DNA of 64,000 bases from NCBI GenBank assembly GCA_038373885.1, contig JAWZYV010016004.1, positions 1-64,000 on the forward strand, given 5' to 3'. This document shows positions 11,813-21,899 of this stretch, one piece after another. The notes under the pieces are model-generated. The model was not told the origin of the DNA and did not search any database. It saw only the letters and a list, made by a program, of their open reading frames with translations. The translations under genes and the position numbers were made by a program. The stretch comes from Cheiracanthium punctorium. Its lineage: Eukaryota; Arthropoda; Arachnida; Araneae; Cheiracanthiidae. Every line of letters starts with the position of its first letter. Positions within the stretch are counted from its first letter, which is position 1.

Positions 11813-12560
11813 CAGGGGCGTCGCCCTGTCTGCCCCCCCACCCCCGTCTGCCCCCTCTCGTAGAGCCTGCACATACACAAAACGAAAAACAGTGGTGTAG
11901 TTTTAAGAAAAAAGGTTTAGGAACACTCTCAACGGAAGACTCAAAAATCATGCGTCCATGATGAAAAGTGAAGAACGCTTACTTTTGCTGACATAAGTTC
12001 GAATGAAAAAGTAGTGAGGCGGCATCTCCCCGCTCATGATCTTCACGGGCCGAAAACGTCTAGCCCGGACCGGCATTTAATCAAAATAAAAAATTCAGAC
12101 CCGGTCCAGCTCGTATATTAATCATGATTTAAGGAGGGGGGGGGGAATCACAAGCCAACCGTTTGGTCTTATCCAAATTTTAGGAGAGCAAAAATTTTCG
12201 GAAAGGCTCGATTTTGCAAGCGCAGAGGACCGTCTTTAAGAGTATACGCTTGTTCCGGTCCATTCTAGAAAATGCTGAGGTCAGCCAGTGCCTTGAATGA
12301 ATCGTGCTGCAAAAGCCTGGGGCCGCACAGATCTCTACCCCCCGCGACTACACCACTGGCAGCGGATTTCCGGATTATTTTGAAATGAAATATTCTATTA
12401 ATTCAGACAGCCTAGATTCTGATTTCTAAACCGGTCATGCTTCCAATTTTCATTCTTGCTACGGGCCGGGTCATAAACCGGGATTTTTTAGGGGCTGGGA
12501 CGTCACCGTAATATACTGTTTTCTTTACGGACCGGTCTGGTTTAGATCAGGGGCGGCCCT
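11813..12560. mobile_element. Cluster of degraded hAT-type MITE ends
   Basis: CAGGGGCGTCGCCCTG starts at 11814 and CAGGGGCGGCCCTGCGG at 12548, neither with a clear partner. Between them CAGTGGTGTAGT (11890) pairs with ACTACACCACTG (ending 12358), bounding a 469-bp unit without a recognisable duplication. GC content is higher than in the surroundings, with repeated CCGG-containing words. I read this as overlapping old MITE fragments. Confidence 0.5.
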
Positions 12561-12868
12561 GCGGTACATGACACCCACTCCACCCTGCAAACGTAGAAAA
12601 AGACGTCCCTTTTACTTTTTTCAAAATTGCTTTTATGATTTTAAGTTGGAAATCGTGCCCCTTCATAAACAAAAAATGGTGCCCGTTGCGATGATTACTT
12701 GTTTGCCTATCTGGCCGGCCTTGATTGAGGTGACTAACAAAGCCCGACTGGTCCGATCCGGGACGGGTAGAATGGTTTCGGAATGCAGCTTTCGTACGCA
12801 GTTTGAATCTTGCTTTACTGCTAACTAGCTTTCCATACACGCTTTAAAAGATAAATGAGTGTGGCAAA

Positions 12869-13034
12869 AATTTAAAAAAGTCAAAATGACGTATTCGGCG
12901 CAAAAATCGGCTACAAGCGCAGTTCGGCGCAATATTTCTGTTTCGGCGCACCCTGAAAGAGTCAAAATGACGTATTCGGTGCAGACCGGCACAAAAATCG
13001 GCTAAAAGCGCAGTTCGGCGCAAAATTAACATCC
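12869..13034. repeat. ~90-bp direct duplication within a MITE end
   Basis: GTCAAAATGACGTATTCGG followed by AAAAATCGGCTAxAAGCGCAG and TTCGGCGCAA occurs twice, about 80 bp apart (12879- and 12961-). The block ends TTAACATCCCTG, which reads CAGGGATGTTAA in reverse and resembles a hAT-type terminus. Confidence 0.7.
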
Positions 13035-13039
13035 CTGTA

Positions 13040-13975
13040 TTTAACAGTATACTGATCATCTGTAACGTCAACTACTTCTGCTATGTAAAAATGCTTTAGT
13101 TTTTTCCCATCTGATTTGTCAAACAGAAATCTCCCTTTTCAAGTTCATCACCAGGCCTTTCATCAGCTATTGGAGAATCTGTGCTGCTTGCAGAATCTGA
13201 AGAGTCCATTTCAAGTGATTCCTCAGGTGTATCAGTGAGAATTCTACACTTGCCAGGTTTTTATCCACCTCTTCTGGCAGTACGAGGTTTAGCCTTAAGA
13301 AAAGGACGCACTTGTTCAGGTGTTACACATTGGGTTGATTCACAGTTTGATGTGGAAGGCTGACAATTAACAAATGCGTCCATTTTTTTCTGTAACCTTT
13401 GCATTATCAATAGGTCTGCTCACAGCCACTCTCGGAAGTTGATTCATCTGCAGTTATTGTGGGCCTGTCTGTTACGTAGGAACTCAAATATTCATCCTCA
13501 CAAAATATATATGCTCATCAACTGGCCATATGCCTGATACTCTAAAACCAGACTGGATATTTGTAGGGGTAAAAGCTAAGGGATATGCTTTGCTAACATT
13601 CTCACCTACATCATAAATTATAAGAGGTTTACCTGGATTTGTTTGCATCCAGTTACTGCAGGCTACATTGTAATATTTTTTAAAGGGCCCAAATACACCA
13701 GGGCCGGCCCAAGGGGGGTGCAAATGTAGGCAATCGCCTAAGGCCCCGTGCTTATAGAGGCCCCGCTCTTGGGCCATTTTATTGCTATCTCATAAGACAT
13801 GATAGAGAAGAGGCCCTGCTCTTGCGCTTCGCCTAGGGCCCCGCACGCTCCTCGGGCCGTCTCTGAATACACCTCTGTCTAATGGCTGTAATTTATGACT
13901 AGTATGAGGCGGTATTGTCAGTAATACCATGCTATTTTCTTTTGCTAAGTTGATGGCATGGTTGAAAAAAATGGA
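13040..13975 (-). pseudogene. pogo/Tigger-family (DDE_1) transposase, C-terminal half, interrupted
   Basis: On the minus strand from about 13970 downward, translation gives FFNHAINLAKEN, VLLTIPPHTSHKLQPLD, then after an interruption VFGPFKKYYN, NPGKPLIIYDV, AYPLAFTPTNIQSGF and GIWPVD. This is the end of the DDE_1 domain of pogo/Tigger-type transposases, where the Asp in the PLD motif is the third catalytic residue. A more distal KPGKCRILTDTPEES, a motif typical of these proteins, lies near 13210-13260. Several stops and frameshifts break the reading, and the N-terminal HTH half is missing. A hAT-type MITE (13699-13865) is inserted between the PLD and VFGPF segments. This is a dead, truncated copy, distinct in sequence from the pogo copy at 24.8-26.0 kb. 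Confidence 0.75.
13699..13865. mobile_element. hAT-type MITE inserted in the pogo fossil
   Basis: Termini are CAGGGCCGGCCCAAGG and CCTCGGGCCGTCTCTG. AATACAC (plus C) flanks both sides (13692-13698 and 13866-13872), a 7-8 bp duplication. The interior is unusually GC-rich with AGGCCCC repeats in both orientations. Confidence 0.85.
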
Positions 13976-14070
13976 ACAAATTTTAAATATTAGATTTGTG
14001 CTATAAAATCTTATTTATCTTCCCCATCCCCATTTTTTAAAAAGTTAACAGCACAAACAATAATATTTGT

Positions 14071-14098
14071 ACCTAGGGCCATGGCCCTAGGTACAAGA
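14071..14098. repeat. Palindrome of two head-on MITE termini
   Basis: TTGTACCTAGGGCCA is followed directly by TGGCCCTAGGTACAA. This is the terminus of the small MITE family at 11.15-11.3 kb, here as two ends with nothing between. It could be an almost complete internal deletion. Confidence 0.7.
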
Positions 14099-14099
14099 T

Positions 14100-14450
14100 G
14101 TTGTTCTTTTTGGCTAAATGGCTTCCACAGCCAAAAATCTGCAAAAACATTAAATGGAACCTTTTAACGGAAGCAGCACATTTACGTCTTTCATGACGAG
14201 AACTTGTAGGTCTACCGTCCATCTATAAAAGTGATGAAGTGGTCTTAAGCACAGGGATGAGTTAGACAAAAAAGCAAAGAGTACGAAAAAATGTGCAAAC
14301 AATACTCAAGCAATAAAAGTCAAGGAAAGTGCGCAAATGATATTTGAGCAGTATTACGTCAGAGCAGGTTCTGCTAAAGTGGCACTCTGACCGGACGTTC
14401 ATGAGCAAATTTTACGTAAAATCCAAATTTTTTTTTTAAGTCTAGATTTC
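14100..14450. other. Non-coding spacer
   Basis: Mixed composition, no frames, no termini recognised. Confidence 0.4.
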
Positions 14451-14469
14451 TTTGGAAAAAAGCAGAATT

Positions 14470-15540
14470 TTTAGGAAAAGTCTATTGCCCGACATGCCAG
14501 AGACATGTATTTGTTTTAGCCACATACCTGATTGGGCATGTAAAAAAAAAAAAATCAACTTTAAGAGATTAATAAAATTTAATTACTTCATTGATAGAAT
14601 ACAATTATTTTTTTTAAGTATGTTTATTTTTTCCCATAAATCACTTTAAAATCTGTTTCAATGATCAATAAAGGTAGGGATGCACCTAATACCATATTTT
14701 GCCGAAGAACGAATATTCGTTTAAAATTCTAACCGGATACTTGGTTAAAATTTATTAAGCCGCTATTAAACTTTGACTGCAATGATTAATTTAATTAGTT
14801 TTTTCTTAAACAATATTTCACATGGTGTAAAACTTCAAAAATTAAAATGCTGCAAAATTTAACATCTAAGTGTGTTTCCTTTATATATTATTGATAACTT
14901 TTTTAAATATTAGTGAAATGCTGGTAATTTTTTTACCTACATATTTTATTTAAAAATTTAGCAGTTAATTAACTTCACATATTTACGAACACTTGATGTT
15001 ATGAGTTTTTTTTCCTGGTTACTGTTTCAAATTTAAATCAGTTAGTAATAGCACAGGTTAATGTAATGTGTCATAAGATTTAAGAAAAACCTTGAAATTC
15101 AAATTTAACATCTGAGTGTTTTCTCTTACATTAAAAGTAATTTCATTGGGATATTGGTTATTTGTGTGATTGTGGAACGCTACGTTAGGACTATCTGCGA
15201 AGGATGGGGGTGCCTTGGTAGGAGGACTTTATAAGGGTTTCAAACACTTATTCACATGTAATATTTCAACTTGAATCAATTTAGTACTATGGTACTATAC
15301 TATATCTTTCATTCATGATATAAAAAATGTGCATGTGTTTACCGATTGGGGAATACTTAAATTTGCTTACTATTCGGCTGCCGAATATTTAAGTATTCGG
15401 TCAAATGGAATATTCGGTTTGTCTGCCGAATAGCAGTATACCGAATACCAACCGAATACTCTGTACATCTCTAAATAAAGGAGAAATTTTTATCAGCCCG
15501 AGCCCCGTCCGGGCCTGGGCTGAGCCCATTTCATCTCTAT
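14470..15540. mobile_element. Copy of the GAGCCCG MITE family, split by another MITE
   Basis: The sequence 14560-14674 and its continuation 15474-15538 together match the 3' part of the MITE at 40182-40505 (shared AATCACTTT, AAAATCTGTTTCAA, AAAGGAGAAATTTTT, CCCGAGCCC and CATCTCTA). The two parts are separated by the 799-bp insertion below. The left portion 14476-14545 (CTATTGCCCGACATGC...) instead matches the MITE at 16255-16563, so the left boundary is a junction of two families. Confidence 0.7.
14675..15473. mobile_element. hAT-type MITE (TAGGGATGCAC family) with perfect TSD
   Basis: It starts TAGGGATGCACCTAATACC and ends ATACTCTGTACATCTCTA. AATAAAGG is duplicated exactly at 14667-14674 and 15474-15481. 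ATTCGG/CCGAAT motifs cluster near both ends (14700-14745 and 15360-15455), as is usual for this widespread animal family. About 799 bp with no transposase. It is nested in the MITE listed above. Confidence 0.92.
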
Positions 15541-15619
15541 TGGTCACTATTCATTTGGTATTCAGCTGTTTTGGTAAAATTGCAACCAGTCGCTTACACA
15601 GGATTTTAGTTTAGGGGTA

Positions 15620-15985
15620 AACTAACTAAAAAAAAAAAAAAAAAAAACCACTATGGTGGATGAAGCAACCTAGTTATACACCTATCTAAAGTCAGCATGA
15701 TTAGAATAACAGACGAATCCCCCAGGATTGTGCCAGAATCATACCAAAACACAAATGTAAACAAAACATCAAAATGCAAACAACACCGACTTCTACATTT
15801 AGTCCCATTTATTTAACCCAGTAACTGCATTTAGTATTTTACAGTTATTTACTTTTACATTTGCTTAAAAAAAAGAGGGGGGTGAGGGGAGCAAAATTTA
15901 TGAAACACACATTTATGTACTTTGAAACATTAAAACATTGGTAATTGAGGTGGTGCAATACAACATAACTTAATGATGTATGTAT
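15620..15985. other. Non-coding spacer with an A-run
   Basis: An A run lies at 15629-15647. Nothing else identifiable. Confidence 0.4.
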
Positions 15986-16155
15986 CAAGGGCGGCTCCAG
16001 ACTGAATTCTCGGAGGGGGCCATCGAACTTTTTACTTAGGTCTATAAATTGTTCAAAATGCAAATTGAACGTGTGAATTCGTAAAATATGCGAATCTAAA
16101 GTTGTAAAACAAAATTTCGGAGGGGGCCATGGCCCCCTCACTGGAGCCGCCCTTG
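15986..16155. mobile_element. 170-bp hAT-type MITE with perfect TSD GTATGTAT
   Basis: Perfect 15-bp ends CAAGGGCGGCTCCAG and CTGGAGCCGCCCTTG. GTATGTAT is duplicated at 15978-15985 and 16156-16163. CGGAGGGGGCCAT occurs near both ends. The intact duplication and perfect ends suggest a comparatively young insertion. A diverged relative lies at 56.5 kb. Confidence 0.95.
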
Positions 16156-16254
16156 GTATGTATATAGACAAATGAACATGATAATAAAAACACAGGAATA
16201 GCTTATCACCCACCATCCATATTTAGCATACATCTTTGTGCAAAATACACCAAC

Positions 16255-16563
16255 CAGGGACGGAAAAATCTATTGCCCGACATGCTCGGGGCATGTAATT
16301 TTTCTTGCCATATGCACGATTGGGAATATACAAAATTAGCGATTGATCATTAGCAAAATTCAAGAAAAGTTTCAAGAGATATTAATGGCTATGTTCTTGA
16401 TATGTTTTAAGTAACTGTACTGATTCGGTTTGTGGCTGCTACATCTCTTTTGAATGCAAACAGTCTGAATAATGTAAATAATACAGAGTAATAAAATGCA
16501 GCAATGTTTTTCGGCATGTATTATTTTAAGTTACATGAATTTCTGGAGATTTTTCCGCCCCTG
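16255..16563. mobile_element. hAT-type MITE with GACGGAAAAAT termini
   Basis: Ends are CAGGGACGGAAAAATCT and GGAGATTTTTCCGCCCCTG. The flanks ACACCAAC and ACACTATC match at 6 of 8 positions, so the duplication is decayed. The left part recurs at 14476-14545. Confidence 0.75.
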
Positions 16564-16569
16564 ACACTA

Positions 16570-17175
16570 TCAGAGTTGCCAACCTGCAAAGGCAAAAATA
16601 AGGAGATATGATTTTTAAAATCGGGAGACTTGTTTTCCCCTGACAATAAATGAATAAATAAAATATCGAGATGTGACAGGCGAAGTGAAACTACATTTTG
16701 GAGAGAAACAAAAGGATTTTTTAATGCCATTCATGCATGTCAGAAAGATATTTTGGGGGCAAAAAAGTATGTCATGTGTTCTGTCAGTAACTTATAAAAA
16801 ATTTGGTAATAAGAAAAATATTTAGAAAACTTACAACAGCGATCAATTTTTGCTCTTAAGACATTGGAGTATTAAACAAAATAATGGGAAAAAAAGGAAG
16901 AGATTTAGATTAAAATTAAAATGCTTTAAAACATTAAGCTTCACTTCCGAGAACAGCATTGGTTCTTTTCGCTTTTTTTTTGCGTTGGTGACAAAATCGT
17001 AATAATTTATTCCAATCTTAAAAAAAGATTACTTAATTCCTTCCTCCTCATTTTCCATAAAAGATAAAAATGCATTCTAAAAAGTATTAAAAACAAAATT
17101 TTTTTTTCTCATTTTTTTATTATTGCAGTCTTTACAATTTATTTATTATTATGTTTATGTTTATTATTAATGTTA
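16570..17175. other. Non-coding DNA, nothing recognised
   Basis: AT-rich with short T runs. No frames or paired termini. Confidence 0.4.
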
Positions 17176-17177
17176 TT

Positions 17178-17283
17178 TCCCGGTATATAATTTTAAGCCG
17201 GATATTTGTAATATCTAGCTACTGCGAATCATCCGGCACGTAGGCCGGATGCTGTATGTTTGTCGTATATCCGTTGCATCCCT
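17178..17283. mobile_element. Solo end of a TAGGGATGCA-type MITE
   Basis: It ends ATATCCGTTGCATCCCTA, preceded by repeated CCGGAT/ATCCGG words. The reverse complement TAGGGATGCA is the terminus of the hAT MITE family also seen at 14675. No left partner was found. Confidence 0.5.
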
Positions 17284-17423
17284 AAGCTACACAATTAGAA
17301 ATATAATTTTGAAAAATTTTGCGGAGAAAGGAACTTGTATAATCGGGTTCACAATACTTATTTATTAAAAATCAATAAACACAAATTGTATCAGTATACA
17401 GGAAAATAAAAACACAACATGGG

Positions 17424-17606
17424 CAAGAGCGCCGGGATAGGGGTGCACTTGCACCCTCCTGTAGTTCGAAAAAATATAATTAACATGAAAATAATATTAA
17501 TATTTGTAAAATAATAAGGACAAGGACAGTAAAAACATTGGATTCACCATCTGATAACACTTTGCGTGTTGTGCACCCCCTAGAAAAATTCCTGCCGGCG
17601 TCCTTG
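17424..17606. mobile_element. hAT-type MITE (GCGCCGG family)
   Basis: Starts CAAGAGCGCCGGGATAGG and ends CCTGCCGGCGTCCTTG. Flanks AACATGGG and CACATGGG agree at 7 of 8 positions. Subterminal GGTGCACTTGCACCC is palindromic. The family is shared with the MITE at 37910-38065. Confidence 0.85.
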
Positions 17607-17619
17607 CACATGGGATATT

Positions 17620-18430
17620 TAATAGGTAAGGTAAATACTTTAATTAAGTTCTACCCCACCTACAAAAACAAAATAGCGTAGGGATCTGATAATGCATAAA
17701 AAATATTTAATCACGTTCACTGTACATAATTTCAAATAAACAGAATACTTACTTTTTTAAGGAACGTCCAAAAAGGCCTACTCCATCCACAACAGTCTTC
17801 GGTCGTTCCAATGGCGGCAAAACAAAAACACTTTGGTTGAGATGAGGTGTTGCTGGGACTTCTTTTGGCCCTCTAGCGGGGCGTATATTTGTCGTCACTG
17901 TGAGTCGTACTACATTGAACGTCTGTAGTATGTGGTGGCGTACGTGGATTATAGAACGGATTATAGAGTCTGTTGTTTGTACGTTAAGCAGTCCCAATAA
18001 GAAAATTCTTTAATAGTAGATACTTCAGAGTACTAGAGTAAAACGTGAAGCTGAATTAGCCGAAGCACACATTTTGAACCAGAACGCGTTTTGCACAGTG
18101 TAAGACGTGGTGATCACGTTCTGACAACCTGTGTGTGCTACCTGGGTACAAATGTAAATTTGAATTATTTTCATTGTTCATACTTTATAATTAAAAAAAT
18201 TTATTAATTTCTGAATTTTTTTTTTTTATACTTTGTAATTTTATTTTAAAATTACAAAAGTGTAAGATGTAAGATTTTTAGGCCCTAAAATCTGTAGGCC
18301 CTGAGCAGTTGCCCCATTTGCCCTGCCGGTAATATGGCACTGATAATATAAAATAAAACACATCTTTTACGAACTTTCAGCAAATATTAGGACGCTAGAC
18401 AATTAATGTCCATTCTCTTTCACAGATGGT
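17620..18430. other. Non-coding DNA
   Basis: A slightly GC-richer patch lies at 17760-18000, with an 82-codon minus-strand frame that resembles nothing I know. Around 18280-18330 GGCCCTAAAATCTGTAGGCCC may be a MITE end without partner. Confidence 0.35.
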
Positions 18431-18451
18431 GCCATCAACGCTCCTTTAAAA

Positions 18452-18959
18452 GATGTCTGCTACAAATAAGTATCCTCAAAGATTAATCTGGCCCTAAAAA
18501 ACTTCTACTTATCTAAACTGGAGGAAAGAACAAAGGAGAAATCCTGGAATATGGCCATCCGTAACATCCCAACTTACCCTAGATACAGAGCCGTCGCTGC
18601 CTTCCGACTGACAACAAGGCACGACTGTCTCTGTGCCCATCTGCACCGGCTCAAGGTTGTGAGTAGCCCTGCCTGCCCCCTTTGCAGCAGCAATCGGGTG
18701 ATGACTGCGGATCACCCCCTCCTCTGTCCCGCATTAAAGGAAGAGAGTATTTACTCCCGCTACTGGGAAGCAAGAGAACTTTTACTTCGTTTGCTGCCCC
18801 GATTTTCTATATATGTTCTGCCTTCACTGTCTAGATATTTCGTCTGTTTGTGTGCTTTCTTTGTGCTTTTCCTGTGTAATTTGTGCTCTGTATCCACCTG
18901 GCGATAGAATTGTGTTCAAGCTCGCCTGCTGCATTGGAAATTAAAAAAAAAAAAAAAAT
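18452..18959 (+). mobile_element. 5'-truncated non-LTR retrotransposon (LINE) 3' end
   Basis: A perfect 15-bp duplication AACGCTCCTTTAAAA lies at 18437-18451 and 18960-18974. It bounds a 508-bp insertion ending in A-rich sequence (18941-18958). Inside, 18551-18907 encodes 118 residues. They include AAFRLTTRHDCLCAHLHRL, then a CPLC...H..LCPAL motif (C-C-H-C knuckle) and YWEAR. This matches the extreme C terminus that follows the RNase H domain in Jockey/I-type LINE reverse transcriptases. Truncation at the 5' end is the usual outcome of target-primed reverse transcription. The coding part is open, so the insertion may be fairly recent. The exact clade is uncertain. Confidence 0.92.
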
Positions 18960-18984
18960 AACGCTCCTTTAAAAAGGAAAAATC

Positions 18985-19283
18985 ACGCGAGTATCAATTT
19001 TCAAGCTTAAATCAAGCTGTATTTAAACTTGACAATTCAACTTGACTCCTGCAAGCTTGCTGCCAGCTTAGAATGAGTTGAACTGTCAAGCTTGCATTAA
19101 TGCGTCAAATTCAAAGAAATGTCAAACTTGATTTAAGCTTATGTGCTGTCTGGATAGGCACCGATTTGGAAAGAACTTAAATCCCAGAAAACTGGTTCTA
19201 TCGTCGCTAACTGACACCATAATTAAGACCGATAGCTAATATAAGAACTCGAACGACAATAAGAACGTAGTCTGAACGCACCT
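18985..19283 (-). mobile_element. Opposite-facing MITE end (partner of the one at 2.58 kb)
   Basis: AAGCTTG-rich sequence (18999-19140) is followed by GTGCTGTCTGG and, 127 bp on, by TAGTCTGAACGCACCT with TAA after it. These are the same two signals as at 2579-3045, in inverted orientation and in the matching nested order. It is either one end of a very large composite or an independent copy. Confidence 0.5.
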
Positions 19284-19417
19284 TAAGATTGTTATTATGA
19301 TGTGATACATATATGAATTTTAGCCTACAATAGGCACTGCTCTTTCTCCCAGCTTGTTAAGTTTATATATATATATGTATGTACATATACAGGATAATCT
19401 TAAATTATAAGTCAAAA

Positions 19418-19750
19418 ATGTAAAAAGTGTTAGTGGGAACCAAGACGATTCAGAATTACATTAAAATGCATGGTCAAAAACATCATCTTTTTATGCCTGT
19501 TAATAATCACTTCACAAAAGATGTTGAAGTACTAGTTAACTTTCCTTACTTAAGGTTCATTACAAATGATTTTTTCATTACAGAATTGCATCATTCAAAG
19601 TGAAATAAAATTAATAAAGATCAATTTTAATCAAGATTTTGTCTTACCTCCTTTTGCAAAGTGAATATTAACAAGTGCATGAAGACGACGTTTTTGACCG
19701 TTCATTGTTATGTATTTCCGAATCGTCTTGGTTCCCACTGTCAGCCTGAT
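19418..19750. mobile_element. Foldback MITE (copy 1) with ~90-bp inverted arms
   Basis: The arm 19424-19512 pairs with 19654-19746. Shared words include AGTGGGAACCAAGACGATTC, GGTCAAAAAC and a TGCATGAAGACGA / ATCTTTTTATGCC counterpart. Relatives lie at 50.0-50.35 kb and (half) 36.03 kb. Its outer termini and TSD are unclear. Confidence 0.75.
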
Positions 19751-19789
19751 ACACTTTCGTATATAATTGTAACACAAAATAAAAAAAGT

Positions 19790-21850
19790 AACACACTTTG
19801 AAGCCCTTTCGCATTATACCAAGCCAAACAAGTCCTTGAAAATCACTTATTTTGGTGTACTAAAGTCATGATTGAAGAGGGCTTCGAAATTACCTATTCA
19901 TTTTAAGCTGCCTGAATTCTGAGACTTCAAACAAACTGGGAATGCTAAGCGAGCGCCCGAAATTGGCTTGTGTTTTTTGAGGAGATATCCGAAAAAAAAA
20001 ATAAAAACACCAAAGTACACAATATTTTTCCTCATAAAATTTACAGATATCACTCGAAGAGATCAAATAACGAATGATTCGTAATCTTTTACATATGAAG
20101 AAAGTATAATGCTATAGCGTAGCACCAACTGAATGCTGTTCCGAAGAGCAATTTTATGTATTATTCTAATTATTCATTAGTATATTCTTAAAGTAACTTC
20201 AAAAATCGCTCATTTATCATCGAAATTTAAAATGTACTCCATTTTCTAAGAAAATATGCTTTCATAACTGGCATTTACAATTAAATGTGAAAATATAATG
20301 ATATATTTTTGTTTCAAGACGTCTAAGCCGACTAATGGCTTCTTAGTATTTACCAGGACACGAACTTATTAGAAATAAATCATTTAAAAGGATGTCAAAG
20401 ATATCTTTAGAAACTGTACGTGTAACTCATAATTGGATTCACAGAATATGTATAATTTATTTTCGAAATATTATCTCGTACGAAAAAAAAAAAAAAATCG
20501 AACAATGCTATACATATTGCTTTTATTCCTTACATTTATTAATTATTCAATGTTGGAAGTGGTTACAGGATGAAATAAAATTGTTGATGATTAAAAAGAG
20601 CATCTTACGTAGTTCAGAAAAATGTCTTATTTCAATGTTACTGCTGTAATCACAATAAAAACATTGGCAGCAGAACTAGCAACTGCGAAATGAAAATAGT
20701 CTTTCATTTTCGGTCCTAAAACACACATTAAGGGGGAAACTATTGACAAGAATGGATAAAATAATTGCGTTTGAGAAACTTGGAAATTAAATAAAAGTTT
20801 CCGTTATTAATACTTATAGTACAGTTTCTACAGAAAGTGCAACCCTCTAAAACTAAAAAATAAAAAATAAATGAAAATAAAAAATATTACTTCTAAATTG
20901 CTTTTGACAATGGCAACAGACATTCGTGGTGAAAAAAATAGAAATTAACAGTTACATAATACCGCGCATTTTGAGGGGGAAAAAATACAAAAAAAAAAAA
21001 AAAACTCCAATTATAAATCTACATACAAAACTCTATGTCATTATTTTTACGAAACAAACATGAATTTGTAATATTAGTGCTATCTACATTCAGCATTCGT
21101 AACTAATTATACAAGTACGCAAATCTCCTGCGCATGATAAGCCATTTGATATGTATGAATATGATGCATTATAAATTAGTATTATCCATGTGTAATTGCA
21201 CTCATGAATAATATGGGTCAGTTTCAGCCATGTCAAATAGTTGCGATCGAAAAAGTGTCAATGATTTTAAGTATTTTATGCTACGGAGTATTTAATCTAA
21301 TATAGTTCTTAAGTTTACAAATCATGAAAATTCACAAAATTTACCATCATTATTCTTTAAGAATACTATTTTTTTTACTTTTTTTTTATAATTAAATAAA
21401 AAAGATGTGTAGATTTACAAATCTTTCAGTTTCAAAAACATTTTAAAATGTTTTCGGTATAAAAATGTAGGTTATTTCGTTAATCATTTTTAATTACTCA
21501 TCAACCTTGCTTTAATTACAGAAATAACTGTATTTAAAACAAGGTTGTGTCCCGTATTCAACTGCTGTGTTAGTTAACATGATGTCTGCAATGTTAATCT
21601 TGTTTATTGATAAAAACTATTTATCTAGCCAAGTCAGTATTAATCAGGTATATTATGAAGGTATCAAGAAAGTAATACTTTAATATAACAAGAAAATCAC
21701 TCAAAAGAACCGGTGTTTAAGAGATAAAACAATTAAAACTTTCCAAAGTAGCACATATGAAATACTTTTCAAGCGAAACACTTGTTTCGATCGAAAAGAT
21801 CGAAAAACGTGTATATGCCTACTCTTACTTAACTATCTACATTTTACTGT
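19790..21850. other. Two kilobases of AT-rich DNA without features
   Basis: Short A/T runs, no coding similarity and no paired repeat ends. The longest open frame (85 codons, 20392) is AT-rich chance sequence. Confidence 0.45.
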
Positions 21851-21857
21851 CGGTTTG

Positions 21858-21893
21858 TGGTATCGCATTAATTATATGTTTAATGCGATACCA
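21858..21893. repeat. 13-bp perfect hairpin next to the Tc1 element
   Basis: TGGTATCGCATTA and TAATGCGATACCA are separated by 10 nt, 6 bp outside the left TIR. It may be unrelated to the element. Confidence 0.75.
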
Positions 21894-21899
21894 AAAATA

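Noticed and set aside
12547..12840. Overlapping open frames on both strands with a CAGGGGCGGCCC start
   Set aside because: They lie in an orphan MITE end. Neither frame shows a protein family signature.
15845..16216. 123-codon minus-strand open frame
   Set aside because: Most of it runs antisense through the 170-bp MITE at 15986-16155 and AT-rich flanks. No protein signature.
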